64,000 nt of DNA from Candidatus Aminicenantota bacterium (GTDB taxonomy: Bacteria > Acidobacteriota > Aminicenantia > Aminicenantales > Saccharicenantaceae): NCBI GenBank assembly GCA_014360005.1, contig JACIYI010000015.1, forward strand, positions 1 through 64,000, in the 5' to 3' direction. Both the position numbers and the translations under genes were made by a program. The notes below the pieces were generated by a model, which saw only the letters and a program-made list of their open reading frames with translations, did not search any database and was not told the origin of the DNA. Below are positions 7,379-15,993 of the stretch, piece after piece (positions within the stretch are counted from its first letter, which is position 1; every line of letters begins with the position of its first letter).

Positions 7379-9094
7379 ATGGAAAACCGCAACAAAGAAA
7401 TTGCCAATCTTTTCTACCGAATCGCCGACGCCCTGGAAATTAAGGGCGAAACTGGCTTCAAGGTAGTTGCCTACCAGAAAGCGGCCCGGGTCCTTGAAGA
7501 TTTGACCCAGGATGTGGCCGAGCTTCTGGCTTCAGGCCAGTTAGCCGAAGTCCCGGGCATCGGCAAGGGGATGGCTGAAAAAATTGAAGAATACTTAAAG
7601 ACCGGCAAAATCAAGCGCTACGAAGAAGTGATGAAGGATGTGCCGGAGGGTCTGCTCCAGCTTCTGGAAATCCCGGGTCTCGGCGGGAAGACCATCCACC
7701 TGATGCAAAAAGAACTCAAAGTCAAAAACTTAGACGACCTGAAACGGGTTATTGAAGACGGCAGCTTAGAGAAGCTTTACGGGATGGGCAAGAAAAAGGT
7801 TGAGAACATCAAAAAGGGAATAGAGCTTTTCGAGCATGCCCAGGAAAGAATGCCCATCTACGAAGCCCTGACCATTGCTGAAGAAGTAATTGACTACCTG
7901 AAAGGTGCTCCCGGCATAAAGCACATTTCAACCGCGGGTTCGCTGCGCCGTATGAAGGAGACAGTTGGCGATATAGACATACTGGCTGCCGGAAAAGACG
8001 GACGAAAAATCATCGAATACTTCGTCAAACACCCGAAAACCATAAAGATTCTGGCAGAAGGCGACACCAAAGGTTCTATCCTGCTGGATACAGAACTCGG
8101 CCACCGCCAGGCTGACCTGAGAATCGTGGAAGAGGAATGCTACGGGGCCGCGCTTCAATATTTCACCGGCTCCAAGGCTCACAACATCAAACTGCGCGGG
8201 CTGGCCAAGGACAAGGGCCTGAAGATTTCAGAATATGGAGTTTTTCGCGGCGAGAAAAAAATAGCCGGAAAGACCGAAGAAGAAGTGTACAAGGTATTCG
8301 GGTTGCCTGTCTTCCCGCCAGAAATGCGTGAAGACCGCGGAGAAATTGAACTGGCTCTGGAAGGGAAACTTCCAGAAATTATCGACGCTACCGACATCAA
8401 GGGCGACCTTCACGTCCACTCCAACTGGAGCGACGGGGTGATGACGCTGGAAGAAGTGGCAGATCACGGAAAGAAGCTCGGATATAAATACATCGCCATC
8501 TGTGACCATTCACAGGCGGCTAAATACGCCCACGGTTTGAGCCCGGATCGGCTTAAAGAGCAGATTAAGGAAATCGACCAAATAAACAAAAAGTTAAAAG
8601 AGCTAAGGCTGCTCAAAGGTGTGGAGGTTGACATTCTGGCTGACGGCTCCATCGACCTTCCGGAAGGGCTGCTCAAGAAGCTTGACATAGTGGTGGCCTC
8701 CATCCACTCTGGCTTTAAGAAAAACGTCACCGAGCGGATTATTGCAGCTATAAAGCACCCGCTCGTCGATATAATCGGGCACCCGACTGGCCGCCTGATT
8801 TCCGGTCGTGAAGGCTATGATGTGGACATCGATAAAGTCATTGAGGCCGCAGCCGAATACGGCAAAATTCTGGAGCTTAATGCCTACTACGACCGCCTGG
8901 ACCTTGATGAGTTTAACTTAAAGAAAGCTAAGGAGAAGGGCGTGCTCATCGCCATAGGCACCGACACCCACTACGCTCATGGTTTCGGAATGATGCGATT
9001 TGGGGTCGGTATCGCTCGCCGCGCCTGGCTCACCAAATCCGACATCATCAACACCTTGCCTCTGGACAAGCTCCTTAAATTGCTGGCGGCTTAA
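7379..9094 (+). CDS. polX: DNA polymerase X with PHP domain
   Basis: This 571-residue family X polymerase is a repair enzyme for gap filling. The order of domains is canonical. Helix-hairpin-helix segments come first (EVPGIGKGMAEKI and LEIPGLGGKTI). The nucleotidyltransferase core follows with GSLRRMKETVGDIDIL, whose GS and DxD residues bind the nucleotide and metals. A C-terminal PHP domain from about residue 335 carries metal-binding motifs KGDLHVHSNWSDG, ICDHS, GVEVDIL, GHPTGRL and IGTDTHY, giving 3'-5' exonuclease or AP-endonuclease activity in known homologues. All PHP ligand motifs look intact. It stands alone and ends just before the defence island. Confidence 0.93.
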   Translation: MENRNKEIANLFYRIADALEIKGETGFKVVAYQKAARVLEDLTQDVAELLASGQLAEVPGIGKGMAEKIEEYLKTGKIKRYEEVMKDVPEGLLQLLEIPGLGGKTIHLMQKELKVKNLDDLKRVIEDGSLEKLYGMGKKKVENIKKGIELFEHAQERMPIYEALTIAEEVIDYLKGAPGIKHISTAGSLRRMKETVGDIDILAAGKDGRKIIEYFVKHPKTIKILAEGDTKGSILLDTELGHRQADLRIVEEECYGAALQYFTGSKAHNIKLRGLAKDKGLKISEYGVFRGEKKIAGKTEEEVYKVFGLPVFPPEMREDRGEIELALEGKLPEIIDATDIKGDLHVHSNWSDGVMTLEEVADHGKKLGYKYIAICDHSQAAKYAHGLSPDRLKEQIKEIDQINKKLKELRLLKGVEVDILADGSIDLPEGLLKKLDIVVASIHSGFKKNVTERIIAAIKHPLVDIIGHPTGRLISGREGYDVDIDKVIEAAAEYGKILELNAYYDRLDLDEFNLKKAKEKGVLIAIGTDTHYAHGFGMMRFGVGIARRAWLTKSDIINTLPLDKLLKLLAA

Positions 9095-9129
9095 TTCTAT
9101 TCTTTATTTATGAATATCTCTTTGTTGGC

Positions 9130-9158
9130 TTGACAGTTTTGCCTGCTATTTTTAGAAT
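9130..9158 (+). promoter_or_regulatory. Strong sigma70-type promoter upstream of the RM island
   Basis: TTGACA (9130-9135, perfect) and TAGAAT (9153-9158, 5 of 6) are separated by exactly 17 bp. This is the best promoter match noticed in the window. It lies 185 bp before hsdM and probably drives the type I RM operon. Confidence 0.6.
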
Positions 9159-9161
9159 ATT

Positions 9162-9178
9162 CCTAACCTAAGGTTTGG
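9162..9178. promoter_or_regulatory. Imperfect palindrome at the predicted hsdM transcription start
   Basis: CCTAACCT-A-AGGTTTGG is a 17-bp palindrome with 7 of 8 arm positions matching. It starts 3 bp after the -10 box, so it would overlap +1. A repressor operator is a reasonable inference; the regulator is unknown. Confidence 0.35.
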
Positions 9179-9342
9179 TTGAACAGAAGTGTTTACTCGG
9201 GGGATAATGCAGATAATTAAAGATTTAGTCCCCCCAGTTGCTATAGAATCATTAACCTTTTCAACCCGAAAAGAATACCCCCTTTCTCAGCTAATTAAAT
9301 CCCCTAATTTCCCGACTAAATTATCCTGGCTTTGAGGTGCCC

Positions 9343-10968
9343 ATGGCAAGAAAAAGAACCAACCCAAACAACCAATCAAAAGCTCAAAACGGAGCAACCG
9401 TTGGCTATGAAGCCGAACTCTGGCGCATGGCCGACGCCCTCCGTGGCTCCATGGATGCAGCTGAATACAAGCATGTTGTCCTTGGGCTTATTTTCCTCAA
9501 ATATATCTCTGATGCCTTTGAAGAACGATATAAACAACTTCTTCAAGAAGTGAGCGAAGGTGCCGACCCGGAAGACCCCGACGAGTACCGGGCGGTTAAT
9601 GTTTTCTGGGTTCCCAAAAAAGCCCGCTGGCAGCGCATCCAGGAAAATGCCCGTCAGCCTCAAGTGGGTCAGATACTGGACGAAGCTATGGAAGAAATTG
9701 AGCGGGAAAACCCCACCCTCAAAGGCGTGCTCCCCAAAGATTACGCTCGGCCTTCTCTCGATAAAATGCGACTTGGCCAGCTCATCGACCTTATTAATAA
9801 CATTAAGGTCGGTGACGAGGCGGCACGCTCCAAAGATGTTCTTGGCCGCGTTTACGAATACTTTCTTGGGCGGTTCGCCAGTGCTGAAGGCAAGAAAGGA
9901 GGCGAATTCTACACCGCAAGGTGCGTGGTCAGGCTGCTGGTTGAGATGATCGAGCCCTTCAGTGGACGCGTTTATGACCCTTGCTGCGGGTCCTCAGGTA
10001 TGTTTGTTCAATCAGTGGAGTTTATTGAAGCTCATGCTACTGGCAACGGGAATAGTGCGCGCCTTAAAGCTCGTTCGCAAATCAGCATATATGGCCAAGA
10101 GCTTAATTACACTACCTGGCGTTTAGCAAAAATGAATCTGGCCATTCGTGGTATAGACGGCCAAATTGAACAAGGAGACACTTTCCACAACGACCGCTTC
10201 CCTGACCTGAAAGCTGATTTCATCCTGGCTAACCCACCTTTTAACATGAAGGAATGGGGAGGCGACCGCCTCCGCGATGATAAGCGCTGGAAATACGGAA
10301 TTCCTCCCGTTAGAAACGCCAATTTTGCCTGGGTTCAGCACATCATCTACCATCTGGCGCCGACCGGGGTAGCCGGATTTGTCCTGGCCAACGGCTCAAT
10401 GTCATCCAATCAGTCCGGAGAAGGTGAAATCCGGCAGAGGATCATTGAGGACGACCTGGTGGATTGCATGATAGCCTTGCCCGGCCAGCTCTTCTATTCA
10501 ACCCAGATTCCAGTTTGCCTCTGGTTTTTATCAAAAGATAAGAGCGGTCGTCCACCAGCCGGCCAGAGGAAATCTCTGCGGGACCGCCGGGGCGAAATCC
10601 TGTTCATCGACGCCCGTAAAATGGGCGTTATGGTTGACCGCGTCCATCGTGAATTAACAGACGAAGAAATTCAAAAAATCGCCCGGACTTATCATGCCTG
10701 GCGTGGTGAGGCTGAGGCCGGCGATTACCAAGACATCCCTGGATTTTGTAAAAGCGCGAAATTGGACGAGGTGCGTAAGAACGGCTATGTCCTGACTCCG
10801 GGCCGCTATGTGGGGGCAGAAGTCAAGGAAGAGGATGATGAACCCTTTGAAGATAAGATGAAGCGTCTCGTTGCTCAGCTTAAAGAGCAGCAAGCTGAAG
10901 CTCAACGCCTCGATAGAGAAATTGCTGCTAACCTTAAACATCTTGGTTTCCCCTTAGATGAAAAATGA
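9343..10968 (+). CDS. hsdM: Type I restriction-modification system, DNA methyltransferase subunit
   Basis: HsdM is the N6-adenine methyltransferase of a type I RM complex (M2S modifies, R2M2S cuts). The 541-residue protein has the N-terminal helical HsdM_N domain (residues about 15-165), then the N6_Mtase core with SAM motif [12 protein letters not shown] near residue 211 and catalytic motif NPPF near residue 297. The C-terminal helical arm ([20 protein letters not shown]) contacts HsdS. ATG 9343 is preferred over GTG 9337 because GAGGTG at 9334-9339 then serves as ribosome site. It is the first gene of the island, and hsdS and hsdR follow after inserted cargo. Confidence 0.93.
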   Translation: MARKRTNPNNQSKAQNGATVGYEAELWRMADALRGSMDAAEYKHVVLGLIFLKYISDAFEERYKQLLQEVSEGADPEDPDEYRAVNVFWVPKKARWQRIQENARQPQVGQILDEAMEEIERENPTLKGVLPKDYARPSLDKMRLGQLIDLINNIKVGDEAARSKDVLGRVYEYFLGRFASAEGKKGGEFYTARCVVRLLVEMIEPFSGRVYDPCCGSSGMFVQSVEFIEAHATGNGNSARLKARSQISIYGQELNYTTWRLAKMNLAIRGIDGQIEQGDTFHNDRFPDLKADFILANPPFNMKEWGGDRLRDDKRWKYGIPPVRNANFAWVQHIIYHLAPTGVAGFVLANGSMSSNQSGEGEIRQRIIEDDLVDCMIALPGQLFYSTQIPVCLWFLSKDKSGRPPAGQRKSLRDRRGEILFIDARKMGVMVDRVHRELTDEEIQKIARTYHAWRGEAEAGDYQDIPGFCKSAKLDEVRKNGYVLTPGRYVGAEVKEEDDEPFEDKMKRLVAQLKEQQAEAQRLDREIAANLKHLGFPLDEK

Positions 10969-11015
10969 AACAAATTGAGCTAAATTGCCAATTTATTTGC
11001 TTATTTAACGATAAT

Positions 11016-11068
11016 GGCTTATCCTTTAATAAGCCCAGCCGTTATTAAAGGATGATTTAATAAAGGAG
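11016..11068 (+). promoter_or_regulatory. Overlapping alternative hairpins before the fic ribosome site
   Basis: Hairpin A: GGCTTAT (11016-11022) pairs with ATAAGCC (11029-11035). Hairpin B: ATCCTTTAATAA (11021-11032) pairs perfectly with TTATTAAAGGAT (11042-11053). They share bases, so only one can form. The TCCTTT at 11022-11027 could also pair with the Shine-Dalgarno AAAGGA of fic (11062-11067). This looks like an attenuator, an RBS switch or, as DNA, an operator for the HTH of Fic. hsdM ends at 10968, so it could also trim hsdM transcripts. Confidence 0.5.
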
Positions 11069-11074
11069 ACCTGT

Positions 11075-12238
11075 TTGAAGAGAGGCCTTACCGGACGCTA
11101 TGAAGTGATTCGCGTAGGTGGCGAGGAAGTGCGCGCTTTCATCCCCGATCCGCTCCCGCCCGACCCGCCACTCGAGTTAAACACCTTCCGTCAACGACTG
11201 CTGGAAAGAGCGACACTTGCACTTGGCCGACTTGATAGCATAACCCTTCTACTGCCAGATCCAGACATATTCCTTTATTCTTATGTGCGCCGAGAGGCGC
11301 TCCTTTCCTCCCAGATAGAGGGCACTCAGTCTTCCCTTTCTGACCTCCTGCTCTTTGAATTGGAAGAAGCCCCTGGTGTTCCTTTTGAAGATGTGGTCGA
11401 AGTATCTAATTATGTAGCTGCCTTGCAACACGGCTTGCAGCGTCTTCAGGATGGCTTCCCGCTTTCCAATCGACTTATCCGAGAAATGCACGCCATATTG
11501 CTATCGCGTGGACGGGGGAGCGAAAAATTGCCCGGAGAGTTCCGCCGATCCCAGAACTGGGTAGGTGGCACCCGACCCGGGAATGCCCATTTTGTACCAC
11601 CGCCCCCAGGAGCCGTTGATGATTGCATGGCAGCTCTGGAACGCTTTCTTCATGACGAAACTCTACCCTATCCGAGTTTGATCAGGGCTGCCCTGGCTCA
11701 TGTTCAGTTTGAAACTATCCACCCTTTCCTGGACGGCAACGGACGCATCGGTAGGCTTCTCATTGCCTTCATTCTTCATCAAGAGGGTATTCTTCAGAAA
11801 CCTTTGCTTTACCTAAGCTTATATTTCAAGCAGCATCGTAGTGAGTATTACCGGCTTCTTGACTTAGTTCGTTCAGAAGGAGATTGGGAAGCCTGGGTCG
11901 ATTTCTTTCTGGAAGGCGTCGTGAACACGGCGCAAAATGCGGTACAAACTGCGCAAAGATTAGTTGCGCTTTTCAAGGAAGACACGCAAAAGATCCAAAC
12001 AGTGGGGCGAATTGCCAATACCGCTCTCCGTGTTTTCAACACCTCATGTCAACGCCCAATTCTTACACTTAACGAAGCGCGTCGCAGGACAGGAGTTAGT
12101 TTTCCTTCGGTGGCAAAGGGAATGGAGGCTCTCGCTAAGCTGAAAATTGTTCGCGAGATCACCGGCCGAAAGCGTGACCGTGTTTTTGCCTATGACCGGT
12201 ACCTGGAAATTCTTACCGAAGGCACAGAACCGCTATGA
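11075..12238 (+). CDS. Fic family protein (AMPylase-like) with C-terminal winged helix
   Basis: Fic enzymes transfer AMP or related groups from nucleotides to protein side chains. The 387-residue protein has a complete Fic motif HPFLDGNGRIGR, with His216 as the general base and Arg227 at its end. An N-terminal inhibitory helix motif SSQIEG (Ser78-xxx-Glu82-Gly83) makes it a class II, self-inhibited Fic. The N-terminus matches the Fic/DOC-associated N domain. Residues about 315-380 form a winged HTH (TLNEARRRTGVSFPSVAKGM), suggesting DNA binding. The TTG start is supported by AAAGGAG at 11062-11068. The stop overlaps the start of the DUF4160 gene. Related Fic proteins commonly sit inside type I RM loci. 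Confidence 0.9.
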   Translation: MKRGLTGRYEVIRVGGEEVRAFIPDPLPPDPPLELNTFRQRLLERATLALGRLDSITLLLPDPDIFLYSYVRREALLSSQIEGTQSSLSDLLLFELEEAPGVPFEDVVEVSNYVAALQHGLQRLQDGFPLSNRLIREMHAILLSRGRGSEKLPGEFRRSQNWVGGTRPGNAHFVPPPPGAVDDCMAALERFLHDETLPYPSLIRAALAHVQFETIHPFLDGNGRIGRLLIAFILHQEGILQKPLLYLSLYFKQHRSEYYRLLDLVRSEGDWEAWVDFFLEGVVNTAQNAVQTAQRLVALFKEDTQKIQTVGRIANTALRVFNTSCQRPILTLNEARRRTGVSFPSVAKGMEALAKLKIVREITGRKRDRVFAYDRYLEILTEGTEPL

Positions 12239-12612
12239 TGATTGGCGCCAAAAATCCGTTGGATTATGTCGCCCAGCGTCTTAGTTATTATTTCGCTTCT
12301 TGCCGTGTCTTGCCGGATGGAACGGTAATTGAGACAAAAGTACGAATTGCCCAGATTGATGGCTTTATTATAGAGGTGTTCCCAAAGGAGCATGCACCTC
12401 CACATTTCCATGTCAGACATGCAGGGAAAAGAGCAACTTATAGGATTGATAATTGCGATACGTTAGAGGGAAGCTTGGGTACCAATGGAGACAAATTCGT
12501 CAAATATTGTTTTGAAAAGGAAGGCATCAAGGAACTCTTGATTGAAATTTGGAATCGAACCCGACCGGGCGATTGTTCAATTGGAAAATATGGGGAATTA
12601 GATGAGGAATAG
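12235..12612 (+). CDS. DUF4160 family protein
   Basis: The 125-residue protein starts inside the fic stop codon (ATGA overlap), so the two are translationally coupled. Its core, IDGFIIEVFPKEHAPPHFHV followed by a glycine-lysine turn, is the DUF4160 signature. DUF4160 proteins are small and frequently found in toxin-antitoxin-like pairs; their activity is not established. An N-terminal extension of about 40 residues precedes the core here, and a C-terminal stretch WNRTRPGDCSIGKYGEL is extra. Coupling to Fic suggests it is a partner or modulator of the Fic enzyme (inference). Confidence 0.75.
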   Translation: MMIGAKNPLDYVAQRLSYYFASCRVLPDGTVIETKVRIAQIDGFIIEVFPKEHAPPHFHVRHAGKRATYRIDNCDTLEGSLGTNGDKFVKYCFEKEGIKELLIEIWNRTRPGDCSIGKYGELDEE

Positions 12613-12659
12613 AACAATAGAATTCGTTATGCCAATCGGTAGCCATAAGGAGCTTGGAT

Positions 12660-13898
12660 ATGGTGCATGAGTGGCAAAAGGAACGATTTGAGAGGTTAGC
12701 TCAACTTGTAAGGGACGCCGTCCATCCATCCGAAGCTGTGGGACTTCCATATATTGGACTTGAGCATATCGGAGAGGGCTCTCTGTCTCTCATGTGTTTG
12801 GGTATTGCTGAAGACGCTACGAGCTTGAAGAATCGGTTCAAAAGAGGCGATATCCTGTTCGGTAAGCTTAGACCATACTTCCGCAAAGTCATTCGTGCAC
12901 CCTTCGACGGCATCTGTTCTACAGATATCTGGGTTATTCGTCCTCGCTTGGGGGTAGATTCTCGCTTTCTATTCTATCTTATGGCGTCGGACCTGTTTAT
13001 TGAACCTATTGTTCGTGCCTCAGAGGGCACAAGAATGCCGCGCGCCCAATGGGAGTATGCTGCTACTCTTGAGATACTGATACCTCCCCTCCATGAGCAG
13101 CGAGCCATTGCCCATATTCTCGGCGCGCTGGATGACAAGATCGAACTGAATCGAAGGATGTGCGAGACGCTGGAGGAAATGGCGCGGGCAATATTTAAAG
13201 CTTGGTTTGTGGACTTCGAGCCTGTCCGCGCCAAGATGGAAGGCCGCTGGAAGCGCGGCCAGTCCCTTCCAGGCCTTCCCGCCGAACTCTACGACCTCTT
13301 CCCCGCCCGCCTGGTCAACTCCGAACTCGGCGAAATCCCAGAGGGCTGGACCTATGTAAAACTTGGTGAAATAGCTGACGTGAATTGGGGTGATACAAAT
13401 GTGACTAAAAGTTCATATGTTGACCATGGTTATATTGCGTTTAGCGCAAAAGGGCCCGATGGATTCCTCCCCTATTTTAACTATGACTGCACAGGAATTG
13501 TTCTCAGCGCAATAGGTGAAAACTCTGGATTTACATGGTTAGCACGGGGTAAATGGTCCTGTATAAAAAACACAATTAGATTTTGGGCTACTGACTCTAG
13601 AGTATCTACAGAATATCTTTTTATATTAACTCACAACAAGAATATTTGGCCCATTCGAGGATCTGCACAACCATTTATTTCTCAATCTGATGCACGCAAC
13701 ATAAATATTCTGCTTCCATCAAATAATTTAGCAAGAATATTTGGAGGCATTGTTGAACCTTGGTATGCGCGAATTGAAATGAATGAAAACCAATCGCATA
13801 CTCTCGCCGCCTTGCGCGATGCATTGCTACCAAAGCTTATCAGCGGTGAAATTCGGATGAAGGATGCAGAGATTTTCTTAAGAGAGAGGGGACTTTGA
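12660..13898 (+). CDS. hsdS: Type I restriction-modification specificity subunit
   Basis: HsdS recognises the bipartite target sequence and holds HsdM and HsdR. The protein has two target recognition domains (TRDs). TRD1 covers about residues 1-150 and ends in PLHEQRAIAHILGALDDKIELNRR, a conserved helix. A GC-rich central region (Lys/Arg-rich, LPGLPAELYDLFP) leads to TRD2 at about 230-370. The C-terminal helix ends in ALRDALLPKLISGEIRMKDAE. ATG 12660 is preferred over TTG 12654 because AAGGAG at 12647-12652 is then 7 bp away. TRD2 DNA is visibly AT-richer than the central region, as expected if TRDs are exchanged by recombination. The stop overlaps the next gene's earliest possible start. Confidence 0.9.
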   Translation: MVHEWQKERFERLAQLVRDAVHPSEAVGLPYIGLEHIGEGSLSLMCLGIAEDATSLKNRFKRGDILFGKLRPYFRKVIRAPFDGICSTDIWVIRPRLGVDSRFLFYLMASDLFIEPIVRASEGTRMPRAQWEYAATLEILIPPLHEQRAIAHILGALDDKIELNRRMCETLEEMARAIFKAWFVDFEPVRAKMEGRWKRGQSLPGLPAELYDLFPARLVNSELGEIPEGWTYVKLGEIADVNWGDTNVTKSSYVDHGYIAFSAKGPDGFLPYFNYDCTGIVLSAIGENSGFTWLARGKWSCIKNTIRFWATDSRVSTEYLFILTHNKNIWPIRGSAQPFISQSDARNINILLPSNNLARIFGGIVEPWYARIEMNENQSHTLAALRDALLPKLISGEIRMKDAEIFLRERGL

Positions 13899-13966
13899 CT
13901 TATATAGTTCATCTGTTATTTTCTAACTGCGAACTCAGGCAAGTTCTTCAGCAACAAGAAACAAAT

Positions 13967-15127
13967 ATGTTCAAAGAAATCGATGAAATTGAAGGAAACC
14001 AACTGCTAAACACCAGCGTCGAAGACCTCTGTGATTATTTTGAGCAAAAGTACAAGTTAGAAACACCAAAATTAAGAGAAAACGAAATAATTGTTGAACA
14101 GCGTGAGATAGATATTGATATAAGCCAGGACCCGTATAGACACATCCTTGACAGGAGCAGGCCTTTCTATATAAAAGGAACAGAAATCCGGTTTTTCGTA
14201 CCTTATGATGGCGATGAAATTCTATTCCATTGCAGGCCAAGCCGATTTACGCTTAATCTACCCCAGGCCCAGGTTGATCAAGGTCAGTTGATTATTAGTT
14301 TTAGGCTTACGGACCATGATGCAGCTAGAATTAAAGATGAGTTCAATAAAACCCTATCTCAAATTAAGGAATACCTTAATTGGATAAACGAGGAGGTATC
14401 TCGATTCAATAATTCTCTGCGGGATAAGGCGCGTCAGAAAATCGATTTCCGTCGTCAAAAACTTCTCAAGGACCAAGGGCTAGTCGAATCTTTAGGTTTT
14501 CCCCTAAGGAAAAGGCCTGATGCCATAGAGACCTATGTAGCGCCTATAGTTCGCAGAAAAATTACTCCTAGATTACCATCGGCTAATACTGCCCCATTTG
14601 TCCCAGAACCGACTCTTGATTTGAATGCGTATGAACATATTCTAACAGTGATTTGTAATATGGCCAAAGTGATTGAGAGAAGTCCGCAGGCTTTCAAGCA
14701 AATGCAAGAGGAGAATCTTCGACAACACTTTCTAGTTCAACTAAATGGGCAATATGAAGGACAGGCAACCGGGGAAACTTTCAATTTTCAGGGAAAAACT
14801 GATATCCTCATTCGGGTGAATGGTCGGAATATTTTTATTGCAGAATGTAAGTTTTGGAAAGGCCCGAAATGCTTCAAAGAAGCGATCGACCAACTGCTCA
14901 GCTACACCAGTTGGCGCGATACGAAAACGGCCTTACTCATTTTCAATAGAAATAAGCAACTATCTAATGTATTGGAGCAAATTCCAAGACTTATTAAAGA
15001 TCATCCGAACTATAAACGCCAACTAGAGTATGCCTCTGAAACTGGGTTCCGATTTATTCTTCACCATCGAGATGATACCAACCGGGAATTAATTCTAACT
15101 GTATTAGTTTTTGAGGTACCTAGATGA
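13967..15127 (+). CDS. Predicted PD-(D/E)xK nuclease-like protein of the RM island
   Basis: The 386-residue protein has a C-terminal restriction-endonuclease-like core: Glu270 (TGET), Asp279 (GKTDILIRV) and Glu293-Cys-Lys295 (FIAECKFWKG). These match the E, D and ExK positions of PD-(D/E)xK enzymes. The N-terminal 200 residues form a mixed domain with a helical middle, no known motif, and may be a sensor or DNA-binding part. ATG 13967 is preferred; the TTG at 13895 overlapping the hsdS stop would add 24 poorly conserved-looking residues. The gene sits between hsdS and a second hsdS remnant. It has no signal peptide. A defence nuclease role is inferred from fold and context. Confidence 0.65.
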   Translation: MFKEIDEIEGNQLLNTSVEDLCDYFEQKYKLETPKLRENEIIVEQREIDIDISQDPYRHILDRSRPFYIKGTEIRFFVPYDGDEILFHCRPSRFTLNLPQAQVDQGQLIISFRLTDHDAARIKDEFNKTLSQIKEYLNWINEEVSRFNNSLRDKARQKIDFRRQKLLKDQGLVESLGFPLRKRPDAIETYVAPIVRRKITPRLPSANTAPFVPEPTLDLNAYEHILTVICNMAKVIERSPQAFKQMQEENLRQHFLVQLNGQYEGQATGETFNFQGKTDILIRVNGRNIFIAECKFWKGPKCFKEAIDQLLSYTSWRDTKTALLIFNRNKQLSNVLEQIPRLIKDHPNYKRQLEYASETGFRFILHHRDDTNRELILTVLVFEVPR

Positions 15128-15360
15128 TCCGCTTAGCTGTACTTGAAATTGAATGCGGCTTCGTTTCATCATTTAAGTATATTAGCTGGGCTTCTAAGCC
15201 ACAAATGAAATCTCTTCCCGACTGTCTATTAAATAAGCAGAAAGAATACGTAAAAAGACTCTGCTCTTATACCTGTCTTATACCTGCGCGAAACGTTGCT
15301 GTAAAACTTATATCCGGAGAGATAGAGGTTATGGAGGCAAAAAAGATTAAGGAGGTATAA
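15124..15360 (+). pseudogene. Short ORF carrying an hsdS C-terminal remnant
   Basis: A 78-codon frame overlaps the previous stop (ATGA). Its first 55 residues show no recognisable domain. Its last 20 (VKLISGEIEVMEAKKIKEV) closely resemble the C-terminal tail of HsdS; the intact hsdS nearby ends with PKLISGEIRMKDAE. This suggests that a second hsdS gene once stood here and was deleted down to its tail when the cargo arrived. The last codons include the ribosome site (AAGGAGGT) of the next gene. It could still be translated, but no function is likely. Confidence 0.45.
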
Positions 15361-15361
15361 T

Positions 15362-15982
15362 ATGTCCAGTGTAAACAATAATAAACCTGATAGAGAAATA
15401 GAAGCTTTTAGGTTCCTTGAGCGCGATTTCAACCATTGTACCGAACAATTGCGTCATTATGATGCACAGATAATAGACATGCTTAAATTTACATTTACAG
15501 TGTACAGTGCCCTTATTGGAATTGCAGTAGGTCTATATCAATTTGGCTTGAAAGAAAATAAGAATCTTTATTTTCCTGCAATAGCAGCTCTTATTGTTGG
15601 CTTAATAATAGGCTTATTAATGTTCGCTTTGGTTGTTAGAAACCGGGCTTATTTTGTTCAAGTAGTACGCTATATAAATGAACAAAGAAATTTCTTTCTT
15701 CAAATAAAACCAGGAGGATTTGAAAATAAATCCGGAATGTATATAGATTATAAAATGCCTCCCTACTTTAACTGGCGCAGTTCCCACTCTTGGATAGGAT
15801 ATATTCTAGCAGCTATTAATGCATCTTTGCTTGGGGGGTTGCTCTATTTGCTTTTTCCAAAAATATGGGCAGGTGTGATAGGCGGAAGTTCAATTCTATT
15901 CATCCTTCAGTTGATATTAGGGATCAAATACCTAAGGACAAGAGAGAATAAAACTACGTCTAAAGCAATTTTTGGGAAATAA
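15362..15982 (+). CDS. Multi-spanning membrane protein of unknown family
   Basis: The 206-residue protein has about four transmembrane helices: residues about 40-62, 70-92, 140-160 and 165-185, arranged as two hairpins with a cytosolic-looking polar N-terminus (ERDFNHCTEQLRHYDAQ) and a basic C-terminus. The layout recalls small membrane effectors of defence systems (for example SLATT-type proteins), but no signature proves that. An ideal ribosome site AAGGAGGT sits just before the ATG. The next gene, a metallo-beta-lactamase-fold protein, begins 11 bp after the stop and has its own AAAGGAG, so the two almost certainly form one transcription unit. The DNA is AT-rich compared with hsdM and hsdR. 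Confidence 0.7.
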   Translation: MSSVNNNKPDREIEAFRFLERDFNHCTEQLRHYDAQIIDMLKFTFTVYSALIGIAVGLYQFGLKENKNLYFPAIAALIVGLIIGLLMFALVVRNRAYFVQVVRYINEQRNFFLQIKPGGFENKSGMYIDYKMPPYFNWRSSHSWIGYILAAINASLLGGLLYLLFPKIWAGVIGGSSILFILQLILGIKYLRTRENKTTSKAIFGK

Positions 15983-15993
15983 AGGAGACAACA

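Noticed and set aside
13895..13966. TTG start overlapping the hsdS stop for the PD-(D/E)xK gene
   Set aside because: Adds 24 residues of unremarkable sequence; the ATG at 13967 gives a better N-terminus, although no strong ribosome site supports either.
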